Part shown: in pieces, positions 32,837-48,567 of the stretch | Position numbering within the stretch: the first letter of the stretch is position 1 | Layout of the letters: the number at the start of each line of letters is the position of its first letter | NCBI RefSeq assembly: GCF_024679095.1 | Contig: NW_026111206.1 | Span: forward strand, 373,753 to 437,752 | Direction of reading: 5' to 3' | DNA from: Eriocheir sinensis | Lineage: Eukaryota; Arthropoda; Malacostraca; Decapoda; Varunidae | Length of the DNA stretch: 64,000 nucleotides | The notes under the pieces: model-generated | Told to the model about the DNA's origin: nothing | Seen by the model: only the letters and a program-made list of their open reading frames with translations | Database searches by the model: none | Position numbers and translations under genes: made by a program

Positions 32837-35348
32837 ATACAAATGTACGTTACTTTATGTGTATTTGTTTTCATTTCATACAAATTTACATTATTTTATG
32901 TGAATTTTGTACATGTTTTTAAATACAAATATAACTAATTATATGTGTATTTTGTATATCTATTTTCATACAAATTGAAACTATTTTTGTGTATTTTTGT
33001 ATATATTTTTATATAAATTTTCGTTACTCTATGTGTATTTTGTATATTTATTTTCCTACAAATATACGTTCTTTTATTGGAATTTTGTTTATTTATTTTG
33101 ATACGAATTTACATTATTTATGTGCATTTTGCATATCTATTTCAATACAAATTTACTTTAATGTATGTGCATTTTGTATATTTATTTTAATACAAATTTA
33201 ATTATTTTATATGTATTTTTGTATATATATTTTTATACAAATATGCGTTATTATATGGGTATTTTGCATCTTTATTTTCATACAAATTTACATTATCTTA
33301 TTGATATTCTGTTTATTTATTTTGATACGATTTAACATATTTTGTATATATATTTTTATACATATTTAAAATGTTTAATGTATATTTTGTATATATATTT
33401 TATCCAAATTTACGTTATTTTATGTGTTTGTTTATATATCTTCATACAAATTTACATTATTTTATGTGTGTTTGTATATGTATTTCAATGCAAATTTGCC
33501 GAAGTTTATTTGTATTTTGCATATCTATCTTCTAACAAATTTAAACTATTTGTGTGTATTTTTGTATATATTTTCATTCAAATTCTAGTTATTTTATTTG
33601 TATTTTGAATATATATTTCCCTTCAAATATACATTCTTTTATTGGAATTTTGTTGATTTATTTTGATACGAATTTACATTATTTTATGAGTATTATGTAT
33701 ATATATTTTTCTACGTATTTACATTTTTTATGTTTATTTTGTATATATATTTTCTTAAAAATTTACGTTATTTTATTGTGTATTCGTATATATTTTGACA
33801 CAAATTTTAAACAAATTCATGTTATTTTATGTGTATTTCGATTTATATTTTCATACAAATTTACATTATTTTATGTGTATTTTGTATTTTTATTTCATTC
33901 AATTTTAAATTATTTTATGTGTATATTTGTATTTGTGTTTAGGTTATTTTATGTGTATTTTCAATATATATTTTCATCCATAATTACATTATTTTATTGG
34001 TATTTTGTTAATTTAACTCGATTCTAATTTAGATTATTTCATAGGTATTTTGTATACATATTTTTATACGCATTTACATTATTTAATGTGTGCTTTGTAT
34101 ATATATTTTTATGCAAATTTACTTTATTTTACGTGCATTTTTGTACATATATTTTTATAGAAATTTGCGTTATTTTATATGTATTTTGTATATATTTTCT
34201 CATACAAATTTACATTAACATATTGGTATTTTGTTTATTTATTTTGATACGAATTACATTATTATATGTGTATTTTGTACATATTTTTTATACGTATTTA
34301 AAGTATTTCATGAGTATTTTGTTTATATATTTTTATACAAATTTACATTATTATGTGTGTATATGTATAAATATTTTGATACAAATTTACATTATTTTAA
34401 GTATTTTGTATATATATTTCAATTTAAATTTAGCTTATTTTATGTGTATTTTGTATATCTATTTTCATATAAATTTTATTACTTTTGTGTATTTTTGTAT
34501 ATAGTTTTATTCAAATTTATGTTATTTTATGTGTATTTTGTATATTTATATTTATACAAATACACAGTTTTGTTTATTTATTTTGATACGAATTTACATT
34601 ATTATATGTGTATTTTGTATACATTTTTTTATACGTATTTACTTAATTTTATCTGTATTTTGTATATATATTTTTATAGAAATCTACGTTATTTTATGTG
34701 TTTTCGTATATATATTTTGAAACAAATTTACATTGTTTTATATGTATTTTTTAATATCTTTTTCAATACAAATTTACCTTACTTTATGTGCATTTTGTAT
34801 ATTTATTTCAATACAAATTTAAACATTGTATGTGTATTTTGGTATATATATATTTTAAAAAAATGCACTATTTTATGGGAATTTTGCATCTTTATTTTCA
34901 TACAAATTTACATTATTTGATTAATATTCTATGTATTTACTTTGATATGATTTTACATTATTCTATTTGTTTTTTGTATATTTTTTTTTTATATACATTT
35001 ACATTATTTAATGTGTATCTTGTATATATATTTTGTACAAATTTACGTTATTTTAAATGTATTTGTTTATATATTTTCATTCAAATTTACATTATTTGAT
35101 GTGTATTTTGTATATGTATTTCAATACAATTACCTAATTTACAATAGAATACCTAATTTTATGTGTATTTTGTATATTTATTTTCATACAAATTTAAATT
35201 ATTTTTGTGTATTTTTGTATATAGTTTGATACCAATTTAGGTTATTTTATGTGTATTTTGTATATCTATTTTCATACAAATACACATTCTTTTATTGATA
35301 TTTTGTTTATTTATTTTGACGTGAATTTACATTATTTAATGTGTATTT

Positions 35349-35462
<114 letters not shown>

Positions 35463-37411
35463 TATACATAATTTCATGTGTATTTTGTATACGTATTTAC
35501 TTCATTTTATGTGTTTTGTGTATATATATTTTTATAGAAATCTACGTTATTTTATGTGTATTCGGATATATATTTTGAAACAAATTAACATTGTTTTATA
35601 TGTATTTTGCATATCTATTTCAATACAAATCTACCTTACTGTATGTGTATTTTGTATATTTATTTTAATACAAATTAAAAAAAAATAATGTGTATATTTG
35701 TATATATATTTTTATAAAAAAAGGCGTTATTTATTGGGAATTTTGCTTCTTTAGTTCATACAAATTTACATTATTTTATTCATATTCTGTGTATTTATTT
35801 TCATACGATTTTACATTATTCTATTTGCGTTTTGTATATATTTTTTTTAAACATATTTACATTATTTAATTTGTATTTTGTATATATATTTAATAAAAAT
35901 TTACGTTATTTTAAGTGTATTTGTTTATGTATTTTTTTTCAGATTTACATTTTTTTATGTGTATTTTGTATATGTATCTCAATACAAATTTACCTAATTT
36001 TATGTGTATTTTGTATATTTATTTTCATACAAATTTAAATTATTTTTGTGTATTTTTGTATATAGTTTTATACAATTTTAGGTTATTTTATGTGTATTTT
36101 GTATATCTATTTTCAACAAATACACATTCTTTTATTGATATTTTGTTTATTTATTTTGACGCGAATTTACGTTATTTAATGTGTATTTTGTATATATATT
36201 TTTTATACGTATTTACATCATTTCATGTGTATTTTGTATATATATTTCTATAGAAATCTACGTTATTTTATGTGTATTCGTATATATATTTAGAAACAAA
36301 TTTACACTGTTTTATGTGTATTTTACATATTTTTTCATTACAAATTTACCTTATTGTATCTGCATTTTGTATATTAATTTTAATACAAATTTAATTATTC
36401 TATGTGTATTTTTGTATATGTATTTTTATAAAAATATGGTTTATTTTATGGATATTTTGCATCTTTATTTTCATAAAATTTATATTATTTTATTGATATT
36501 CTGTGTATATATTTTGATTCGATTTTACATTATTCTATGTGTATTTTGTATATATATTTTATACATATGTATGTTATTTTATGTGTATTTGTTTTCATTT
36601 CATACAAATTTACATTATTTTATTTGTATTTTGTAAATGTATTTAAATACAAATTTATCTAATTATATTTGTATTTTGTATATCTATTTTCATACAAATT
36701 GAATTTTTTTTTGTATATATTTTTATTCAAATTTTCGTTATTTTATGTGTATTTTCAATATTTATTTTCTTACACATATACGTTCTTTTATCGGAATTTT
36801 CTATATCTATTTTGATACGAATTTACATTATTTTAGGTGTATTTGGTATATATATTTTTATACTTTTTTACATCATTTTATATGTATTTTGTATGTATAT
36901 TTTCATAGAAATTTACTCTATTTTATGTGTATTCGTATATATATTTTGATACAAATATACATTATATATGTGTATTTTGCATATCTATTTCAATACAAAT
37001 TTACTTTGTTTGTGCATTTTGAATATTTATTTTAATACAAATGAAATTATTTTATATGTATTTTTGTATATATATTTTTATGCAAATATGCGTTATTATA
37101 TGCGTATTTTGCGTCTTTATTTTCATACAAATTTTTTATTGATATTCTGTTTATTTATTTTGATACGATTTAACATTATTCTATGTGTATTTTGTACATA
37201 TATTTTTTTTATACATATTTACATTATTTAAAGTTTATTTTGTATATATATTTTATCTAAATTTACGTTATTTTATGTGTATTTGTTTATATATTTTTAT
37301 ACAAATTTACATTATTTTATATGTATTTTGTATATGTATTTCAATACAAATTTGCCTAATTTTATGTGTATTTTGCATATATATTTTCAAACAAATTTAC
37401 ATTATTTGTGT

Positions 37412-37757
37412 ATTTTTAAATATATTTTTATTCAAATCTTAGTTATTTTATTTGTATTTTGAATATATATTTTCCTACAAATATACGTTCTTTCATTGTA
37501 ATTTTGTTTATTTATTTTGATACGAATTTACATTATTTTATGTGTATTTTGTATATATATTTTTTTACGTATTTAAATTATTTTATTTTTGAATATATTT
37601 TTATACAAATTTTAGTTATTTTATTTGTATTTTGAATATATATTTTCCTACAAATATACATTCTTTCATTGTAGTTTTGTTTATTTATTTTGATACGAAT
37701 TTACATTATTTTATGTGTATTTTGTATATATATTTTTTTACGTATTTAAATTATTTT
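37412..37757 (+). repeat. Tandem duplication of about 173 bp (nearly four monomers)
   Basis: The words GAATATATATTTTCCTAC, TTCTTTCATTGTA and TTTTTTACGTATTTAAATTA occur in the same order twice, starting at 37461 and 37634, 173 bp apart. The corresponding single-copy version is at 27530-27690. This accounts for the unusually long marker spacing here (36933 to 37806, 873 bp); without the extra copy it is 700 bp. Confidence 0.85.
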
Positions 37758-40582
37758 ATGTATATATATTTTCATAAAAATTTACGTTATTTTATTGTTT
37801 GTATTCGTATATATTTTGATACAAATTTTATACCAATTCATGTTATTTTATGTGTATTTGTATATATATTTTCATACAAATATATATATCATTTTATGTG
37901 TATTTTTACATATATTTCATCACAAATTTACCTTATTTTATGTTTATTTTGTATATTTATTTCATTCAATTTTAAATTATTTTATTTGTATATTTGTATT
38001 TGTATTTAGGTTTTTTTTATATGTATTTTCTATATATATTTTCATCCAAAATTACATTATTTTTTTGGTATTTTCTTAATTTACCTCGATACGAATTTAG
38101 ATTATTTCATAGGTATTTTGTATACATTTTTTTATACTCATTTACATTATGTAATGTGTGTTTTGTATATATTTTTTAATGTAAATTTATTTTATATGCA
38201 TTTTTGTACATATATTTTTATAGAAATTTGCGTTATTTTATGTGTATTTTGTATATGTTTTCTCATAAAAATTTACATTATTTTATTGGTATTTTGTTTT
38301 TTTATTTTGATACGAATTACATGATTATATGTGTATTTTGAACAAATTTTTTTTATACGTATTTACATTATTTAATGTGTATTTTGTTTATATATTTTTA
38401 TATAAAATTTACGTAATTATATGTGTATTTGTAAAAATATTTTGATAAAAATTTACTTTATTTTATGTATTTTGTATATTTATTTCAATTCAAGATAAGC
38501 TTATTTTGTGTGTATTTTGTATATCTATTTTCATACAAATTTAGTTACTTCTGTGTATTTTTGTATATAGTTTTGTATAAATTTAAGTTATTTTATGTGC
38601 ATTTTGTATATTTATATTTATAAAAATACACATTCTTTTATTGGTATTTTGTTTATTTATATATATACGAATTTACATTATTTTATTTGTATTTTGTATT
38701 CATTTTTTTATACCTATTTACTTCATTTTATGTGTATTTTGTAAATATTTTTATAGAAATCTACGTTATTTTATGTGTATTCGTATATATATTTTGAATC
38801 AAATATACATTATTTTATATGTATTTTGCATATCTATTTCAATACAAATTTACCTTATTGTATGTGCATTTTGTATATTTATTTTAATACAAATTCAAAT
38901 ATTTTATGTGTATTTTGGTATCTATAATTTTATAAAAAATGCATTACTTTATAGGTATTTTGCATCTTAATTTTCATACAAATTTACATTATTTTATTGA
39001 TATTCTGTGTATTTATTTTGATACCATTTCATATTATTCTATCTGTGTTTTGTATATTTTTTACTACATATTTACATTATTTAATGTGTATTTTGAATAT
39101 ATATTTCAAACAAATTTACATTATTTTATGTGTATTTCTTTATATATTTTCATTCAAATATACATTATTTCATGTGTATTTTGTATGTATATTTCAATAC
39201 AAATTTACCTAATTTTATGTGTATTTTGTATATTTCTTTTCATACAAATTTAAATTATTTTTGTGTATTTTTGTATATAGTTTTATAGAAATTTAGGTTA
39301 TTTTATGTATCCGTTTATGTGTTTTTTGTATATATATTTTTATGCCAATTTACTTTATCTTACGTGCATTTTTGTACATATATTTTTATTGAAATTTGCG
39401 TTATTTTATATGTATTTGTATATGTTTTCTCATACAAATTTACATTATTTTATTGCTACTTTGTTTATTTAGTTTGTTACGAATTACATTATTATATGTG
39501 TATTTTGTACATATTTATTATACGTATTTACATTACTTAATGTGTATTTTGTTTATATATTTTTAAACAAATTTACGTTATTATATGTATTTTTATAAAT
39601 ATTTTGATACAAATTTACATTATTTTATGTATTTTGTATATACATTTCAATTCAAATTTTGCTTATTTTATCTGTATTTTGTATATCTATTTGAAGACGA
39701 ATTTAATAACTTTTGTGTATTTTTGTATATAGTTGTATACACATTTACGTTATTTTATGTGTATTTTGTATATTTATATTTATACAAATACACATTCTTT
39801 TATTGGTATTTTGTTTATTTATTTTGATACGAATTTACATTATTTTATGTGTATTTTGTTTACATTTTCTTATAAGTGTTTACCTCTTTTTCTGTGTATT
39901 TTGTATATATATTTTTATAGAAATCTACGTTATTTTATGTGTATTCTTATATATATTTTGAGACAAATTTACATTGTTTTATATGAATTTTGCATATCTA
40001 TTTCAATACAAATTTATCTTATTGTATATGCATTTTGTATTTTTATTGTAATACAAATTTAAATATTTTATGTGTATTTTGGTATATATATTTTTTATAA
40101 AAAATGCGTTATTTAATGGGTATTTTGCATCTTTATTTTCATTCAAATTTACATTGTTTTATTAATATTCTATGTATTTATTTTGATACGATTTTACATT
40201 ATTCTATTTGTGTTTTGTATATATTTTTTTATACATATTTACATTATTTAATGTGTATTTTGTATATTTTAAAACAAATTTACGTTATTTTATGCGCATC
40301 TGTTAATATATATTTCAATACAAATTTAGTTTATTTTATGTCCATTTTGTATATCTATTTTCATACAATTTTAAATTACTTTTGTGTATTTTTGTATATA
40401 GTTTTATACAAATTTACGTTATTTTATGTTTATTTAGTATATTTATTTTCATACAAATTCACATTCTTCAATTGGTATTTTGTTTATTTATTTTGGTACG
40501 AATTTACATTATTTTATGAATATTTAGTATATATATTTTTATACGTATTTATATAATTTTATTTATTTGTATTTTGTTTTAA

Positions 40583-40762
<180 letters not shown>

Positions 40763-41226
40763 TTTTGTTTATTTATTTCAATACAAATTTAAATATTTTA
40801 TGTGTATTTTGGTATATATATTTTTATAAAAAATGCGATAATTTTTGGGAATTCTGCATCTTTATTTTCATACAAATTTACATTAGTTTATTGATATTCT
40901 GTGTATTTAATTTGCTACGATTTTACATTATTCTATTTGTTTTTTGTATATATTTTTTATACTCATTTACATTATTTAATGTGTATCTTGCATATATATT
41001 TTATACAAATTTACGTTATTTTAAGTGTATTTGTTTATATATTTTCATTCAAATTTACATTATTTGATGTGTATTTTGTATATGTATTTCCATACAAATT
41101 TACCTAATTTTATGTGTATTTTGAATATTTCTTTTCAAACAAATTTAAATTATTTTTGTGTCCTTTTGTATATAGTTTTATTCAAATTTAGGTTATTTTA
41201 TGTACGCATTTACATTATTTAGTGTG

Positions 41227-41227
<1 letters not shown>

Positions 41228-41316
<89 letters not shown>

Positions 41317-41317
41317 T
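41228..41317. repeat. (TA)n followed by a 10-T run
   Basis: The left flank TTATGTACGCATTTACATTA and the right flank ATGC then TAATTTACTT correspond to 5481-5545 in copy B, where the two are joined by GTGTGTTTTGTATACATATT. This is therefore a direct before/after pair for microsatellite growth at one monomer. Confidence 0.96.
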
Positions 41318-43710
41318 ATGCTAATTTACTTTTATTTTATGTGCATTTTGTACATATATTTTTATAGAAATTTGTTATTTGTATATTTTCTCACAAATTT
41401 ACATTATTTTATTGCTATTTTGTTTATTTATTTTGATACGAGTTACATGATTATATGTGTATTTTGTACATATTTTTTATACGTATTTACATTACTTAAT
41501 GAGTATTTTGTTTATATATTTTTAAACAAATCTTCGTTATTATATGTATTTGTATAAATATTTTGATACAGATTTACATTATTTTATGTATTTTGTATGT
41601 ACATTTCAATTCAAATTTAGCTTATTTTAGCTGTATTTTATATATATATTTTCATACAAATTTAATAACTTCTGTGTATTTTTGTATATAGTTTTATACA
41701 AATTTACGATATTTTATGTGTATTTTGTATATTTATAGTTATAAAATACACTTTCTATTACTGGTGTTTTGTTTATTTATTTTGATACGATTTTTATGTG
41801 TATTTTGTATTCATTTTTTATACGTATTTACTTCATTTTATGTGTATCTTGAATATATTTTTATAGAAATCAACGTTATTATATGTGTATTCGTATATAT
41901 ATTTTGAAACAAATTTACATTGTTTTATATGTATTTTGCATATCTATTTCAATACAAATTTACCTTACAGTATGTGCATTTTTTATATTTATTTTAATAC
42001 AAATTTTAATATTTTATATTTTAAAAATGCGTTATTTTATGGCTATTTTGCATCTTTATTTTCATACAAATTTACATTATTTTATTAATAATCTGTGTAT
42101 TTATTTTGATACGATTTTACATTATTCTATTTGTGTTTTGTATATATTTTTTTATACATATTTACATTATTTAATTAGTATTTTGTATATAGATTTGATA
42201 CAAATTTACGTCATTTTAAGTGTATAAGTTTATATATTTTCATTCAAACTTCCATTATTTTATGTTTATTTTGTATATGTATTTAAATACATATTTACCT
42301 AATTTTATGTGTATTTTGTATACTTATTTTCATACAAATTTAAATTATTTTTGTGTATTTTTGTATATAGTTTTATACAAACTTAGGTTATTTTATGAGT
42401 ATTTTGTATATCTATTTTCATACAAATACACATTCTTTTATTGATATTTTGTTTATTTATTTTCACGAGAATTTAAATTATTTAATGTGTATTTTGTATA
42501 TATATTTTTATACGTATTTACATCATTTCATGTGTATTTTGTATATATATTTCTATAGAAATCAACGTTATATTATGTGTATTCGTATATAGATTTTTAA
42601 ACAAATTTACACTTTTATGTGTATTTTGCATATTTTTTCAATACAAATTTACCTTATTGTATATGCATTTTGTATATTAATTTTAATACAAATTTTATTA
42701 TTCCATGTGTTTTTTTGTATGTGTATTTCTTATAAAAATATGCTTTATTTTATGGGTATTTTGCATCTTTATTTTCATACAAATTTACGTTATTTCATTG
42801 ATATTCTGCTCATTCATTTTGATACGATTTGACATTATTCTATGTGTATTTTGTAAATATTTTTCATACAAATTTACGTTATTTTATGTGTATTTGTTTA
42901 TACATTTTGACACAAATTTACAATATTTTATGGGTATTTTGTATATATATTTCAAAAGAAATTTACCTAGTTTGATGTGTATTTTGAATATCTATTTTCA
43001 TACAAACTCAAATTATTTTTATGTATTTTTGTATATATTTCAATACAAATTTTAGTTATGTTATGTGTATTTTGTAAATCTATTTTCATTCAAATATATA
43101 TCATTTTATTGGTATTTTGTTGATTTATATTGATACGAATTTACATTATTTTATATGTACTTTTTATATATATTTTTATACGCATTTACATTATTTAATA
43201 TTTATTTTGAATATATAATTTTATACAAATTCATGGTATTTTATGTGTATTTGTATATATATTTTCATATAAATTTACATTATTCTATGTGTATTTTGTT
43301 CATATATTTCATTACAAATTTACCTTATTTTATGTTTATTTTGTATGTGTATTTTGTACATTTATATTTATACACGTTTACTCATACAAATTTATATTAT
43401 TTTATTGGTATTTTGTTTATTTATTTTGATACGAATTACATGATTATATGTGTATTTTGTACACATTTTTTTATACGTATTTACATTATTTAATGTGTAT
43501 TTTGTTTATATATTTTCATACAAATTTACGTTATTATATGTGTATTTGTATAAATATTTTGATACCAATTTAATTTATTTTATGTATTTTGTATATATAT
43601 TTCAATTCAAATTTAGCTTATTTTGTGTGTGTTTTGTATATATTTTCATACAAATTTAATTACTTTTGTGGATTTTTGTATATAGTTTTATATAAATTTA
43701 CGTTATTTTA

Positions 43711-43940
43711 TGTGTATTTTGTATATTTATATTTATACGAAAACACATTCTTTTATTAGTATTTTGTTTATTTATTTTGATACGAATTTACATTATTTTA
43801 TGTGTATTTTGTATACATTTTTTTATACGTATTTACTTCATTTTATGTGTATTTTGTATATATATTTTTATAGAAATCTACGTTATTTTATGTGTATTCG
43901 TATACATATTTTGAAACAAATTTACATTGCTTTATATGTA
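43711..43940 (+). repeat. Left arm of a satellite hairpin
   Basis: This 230-bp arm is the inverted partner of 43979-44208. Base pairing was followed by hand, for example TAGAAATCTA at 43871-43880 against TAGATTTCTA at 44038-44047; the coordinate sum is constant near 87918. About 13 mismatches over 230 positions give roughly 94% identity. The loop is 43941-43978. Confidence 0.88.
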
Positions 43941-43978
43941 TTTTGCATATCTATTTCAATACCAATTTACCTTATTGT

Positions 43979-44208
43979 ACATATATAACAATGTAAATTT
44001 GTTTCAAAATATATGTACGAATACACATAAAATAACGTAGATTTCTATAAAAATATATATACAAAATACACATAAAATTAAGTAAATACGTATAAAAAAA
44101 TGTAAACAAAATACACATAAAATAATGTAAACTCGAAACAAAATAAATAAACAAAATACCAATAAAAGAATGTGTATTTGTATAAATATAAATGTACAAA
44201 ATACACTT
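43979..44208 (-). repeat. Right arm of a satellite hairpin
   Basis: Inverted partner of 43711-43940, separated by a 38-nt loop that is ordinary forward satellite. Outside the hairpin the symmetry continues with a 368-bp shift: 42600-43375 pairs with about 44180-44930 (coordinate sum about 87550). The forward arm carries an extra 43375-43710 segment. Confidence 0.88.
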
Positions 44209-45515
44209 ACAAAATAAACATAAAATAAGGTAAATTTGTAATGAAATATATGTACAAAATACACATAAAATAATGAAAATTTATATGAAAATATATTTAC
44301 AAATACACATCAAATACCATGAATTTGTATAAAATTATATACTCAAAATAAATATTAAATAATGTAAATGCGTATAAAAATATATATACAAAGTACATAT
44401 AAAATAATGTAAATTCGTATCAATATAAATCAACAAAATACCAATAAAATAATATATATTTGAAAGGAAAATAGATTTACAAAATACACATAACCTAACT
44501 AAAATTTGTATTGAAATATATACAAAAATACATAAAAATAATTTGAGTTTGAATGAAAATAGATATTCAAAATACACATAAAACTAGGTAAATTTCTTTT
44601 GAAATATATATACAAAATACCCATAAAATATTGTAAATTTGTGTCAAAATATATAAACAAATACACATATAATAACGTAAATTTGTATGAAAAATATATA
44701 CAAAATACACATAGAATAATGTCAAATCGTATCAAAATGAATGAGCAGAATATCAATAAAATAACGTCAATTTGTATAAAAATAAAGATGCAAAATACCC
44801 ATAAAATAAAGCATATTTTTATAAAAAATACATATAGAAAAATACACATAGAATAATTAATTTTGTATTAAAATTAATATACAAAATGCATATACAATAA
44901 ATTTAAATTTGATTATATTAAATGAAATAAATATACAAAATAAACATAAAATAAGGTAAATTTGTAATAAAATATATGTAAGAATACACATCAAATAATA
45001 TAAATTTGTATGAAAATATATATACAAATACACATAAAATAACAAGAATTTGTAAAATTTGTTTCAAAATATATACGAATACACACAATAAAATAACGTA
45101 AATTTTTATGAAAATGTATATATAAAATACACATAAAATAATTTAAATGCGTAGAAATATATATATACAAAATACACATAAAATAATGTAAATTCGTAAA
45201 AAAATTATATACACAAAATTCCAATAAAAGAATGTATATTTGGAGGAAAATATATATACAAAAAACAAATAAAATAACTAAAAATTGTATAAAAATATAT
45301 ACAAAAATACACAAAAATAATTTAAATTTGTTTGAAAATAGATAAATACAGATAAAAATTAGGCAAATTTATTGAAATACATATAAAAAAATACAGATAA
45401 AATATAAATTTGTATTGATGCATATATAAACAAAATACATATAAAATAACGTAAATTTGATATAAAATATATATACAAAATATACATTAAATTTGATAAT
45501 ATATATAATATATAA
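43979..45515 (-). repeat. 45-bp satellite array, reverse block 3
   Basis: Reverse monomers begin in the hairpin and run to a forward switch at about 45500-45560. The stretch 44210-44900 mirrors the forward stretch 42605-43375 monomer by monomer, including the variants giving FKRNLPSFMCILNIYF and NSNYFYVFLYIFQYKF on the coding-like strand. A break in monomer order near 44920 joins it to a second reverse segment. Confidence 0.9.
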
Positions 45516-47148
45516 TATATATTTTAAATATGTATATACTTTTATTGATATACTTTTATTGATATTTGTGTGTATTTTGTATGTTTTCTCATAGAAATTT
45601 ACATTTTTTTATTGGTATTTTGTCTATTATTTTGATACGAATTACATGATTATTTGTGTATTTTGTACATTTTTTTATGAGTATTTACATTATTTAATGT
45701 GTATTTTGTTTATATATTTTTTTACAAATTTACGTTATTATATGTGTATTTGTATAAGTATTTTGATACAAATTTACATTATTTTATGTATTTTGTATAT
45801 ATATTTCAACTCAAATTTAGCTTATTTTATGTTTATTTTGTATATCTATTTATTTTAATACAAAATCAAATATTTTATGTTTTTTCGTATATATATTTTT
45901 ATAAAAAATGCGTTATTTTATGGGTATTTTGCATCTTAATTTTCATACAAATTTACATTATTTTATTAATATTTTCTGTATTTATTTTGATACGATTTTA
46001 CATTATTTTATTTGTGTTTTGTATATATTTTTTTATACATATATACATTATTTAATGTGTTTTTTGTATATATATTTGTTACAAATTTACGTTATTTTAA
46101 GTCTATATGTTTATATATTTTCATTCAAATTTACATTATTTTATGTGTATTTTGTATATGTATTTCAATACAAATTTAACTAATTTTATATGTTTTTTGT
46201 ATATTTATTTTCATACAAGATTAAATTATTTTTGTGTATTTTTGTATATAGTTTTATACAAATTTAGGTTATTTTATGTGTATTTTGTATATCTATTTTC
46301 ATACAAATACACCTTCTTTTCATGATATTTAGTTTATTTATTTTGACACGAATTAACATTATTTGATGTGTATTTTGTATATATATTTTTATGCGTATTT
46401 ACATTATTTCAAGTGTATTTTGTATATATATTTCTATAGAAATCTGCGTTATTTTATGTGTATTCGTATATATATTTTGAAACAAATTTACATTGTTTTA
46501 TGTGTATTTTGCAGATTTTTTTAATACAAATTTACCTTATTGTATGTGCATTTTGTATATTAATTTTAATACAAATTGGATTAATCTATGTGTATTTTTG
46601 TATATGTATTTTTATAAAAATATCCTTTATTTTATGGGTATTTTGCATCTTTATTTTCATACAAATTTACATTATTTTATTGATATTCTGTGTATTTATT
46701 TTGATATGATTTTACATTATTCTATGCGTATTTTGTATATATATTTTATATAAAATGTATTTCTTTTCATTTCATACAAATCTACATTATTTTATGTTTT
46801 TTGTTTATATGTTTTAAATACAAATTTAACTAGTTATATGTGTATTTTGTATATATATTTTCATAGAAATTTACTCTATTTTATGTGTATTCATATATAT
46901 ATTTTGATACAAATTTACATTAGTAATGTGTATTTTGCATATATTTCAATACAAATTTACTTATATTATGTGTATTTTGTATATTTATTTTATTACAAAT
47001 TTAATTATTTTATATATATTTTGTATATATATTTAAATGCAAATATGCGTTATTATATGCATATTTTGCATCTTTATTTTCATACAAATTTACATTATTT
47101 TATTGATATTCTCTTTATTTATTTTGATACGATTTAACATTATTCTAT
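44920..47148. repeat. Left arm of a 2.2-kb inverted repeat (contains polarity junction, copy 2)
   Basis: This arm pairs with 50410-52580 in inverted orientation, with coordinate sums of about 97500-97575. Shared oddities support common descent. Both carry the reverse-to-forward junction. Both have a deletion fusing TTTTGTATATCTATTT to ATTTTAA next to an AAATATTTTATG monomer (near 45850 and 51700). Both share the order ATAGAAATTTACTCT, GATACAAATTTACATTA, TTTTGCAT towards the inner end. Confidence 0.8.
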
Positions 47149-47150
47149 GT
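45516..47150 (+). repeat. 45-bp satellite array, forward block 4
   Basis: A forward block between the junction at about 45500-45560 and an abrupt flip near 47150, where TTAACATTATTCTATGTA is followed by TAACAAAAGTAAATACAGAA. Monomer order matches 25000-27170 with several deletions. Confidence 0.9.
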
Positions 47151-47164
47151 ATAACAAAAGTAAA

Positions 47165-48567
47165 TACAGAATGCACAAAAATAGATATGCAAAATACATA
47201 TAAACAATGTAAATTTGTTTCAAAATATGAATACGAATACACATGAAATAAGGTAATTTCTATAAAAATATATACAAAATACACATAAAATTAAGTAAAT
47301 ACGTATAAAAAATGTATACAAAATACACATAAAATAATGTAAATTAGTATCAAAATAAATACCAATAAAAGAATGTGTATTTGTATAAATATATATATAC
47401 AAAATACACATTAAATAATATAGATTTGTTTAAAACTATACAAAATACACATGCAATGATGTAAATACGTTTAAAAATATATATAGAAAATTCACATTAA
47501 ATAATGTAAATTCGCGTCAAAATAAATAAACAAAATATCAATAAAAGAATGTGTATTTGTATGAAAATAGATATACAAAATACACATAAAATAACCTAAA
47601 TTTGTATCAAACTATATACAAAAATACACAAAAATATTTTAAATTTGTATGAAAATAAATATACAAAATACACATAAAATTAGGTAAATTTGTATTGAAA
47701 TACATACACAAAATACACATAAAATAATGTAAATTTGAATGAAAATACATAAACAAATACACTTAAAATAACGTAAATTTGTATAAAAAAAATATGTACA
47801 AAACACGAATAGAATAATGTAAAATCGTATCAAAATAAATACACAGAATATTAATAAAATAATGTAAATTTGTATGAAAATAAAGAAGCAAAATACCCAT
47901 AAAATAACGCATTTTTTTTAAATATATATACCAAAATACACATCAAAAATTAAATTTGTATTAAAATAAATATACAAAAAACACATACAATAAGGTAAAT
48001 TTGTATTGAAATAGATATGCAAAATACATATAAAACAATGTAAATTTGTTTCAAAATATATATACGAATACACATAAAATAACGTAAATTTCTATAAAAA
48101 TATATATACAAAATACACATAAAATGAAGTAAATACGTATAAAAAATTTACAAAATACACATAAAATAACTGAAATTCGTATCAAAATAAACAAAATTCT
48201 AATAAAAGCATGTATATTTGTATGAAAATATATTTACAAAATACACATAAAATAACGTAAATTTATATAAAACTATATACAAAATACATAGTAATTAAAT
48301 TTGTATGAAAATATATACAAAATACACACAAATAAGCTAAATTTGAATTGAAATATATATACAAAATACATGAAATAAAGTAAATTTGTATCAAAATATT
48401 TATACAAAATACATATAATAACGTAAATTTGTATGAAAATATATAAACAAAATAAATTAAATAATGTAAATACGTATAAAAAATATGTACAAAATACACA
48501 TATAATCATGTAATTCGTATCAAAATAAATAAACAAAATACCAATAAAATAATATAAATTTGTATGA
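47165..48567 (-). repeat. 45-bp satellite array, reverse block 4
   Basis: Reverse monomers with frequent one-base losses. The last part, 48270-48567, is the inverted counterpart of 43375-43660. Both share the unusual joint TACACGTTTACTCATAC, read forward at 43373 and reverse near 48570. Confidence 0.9.
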
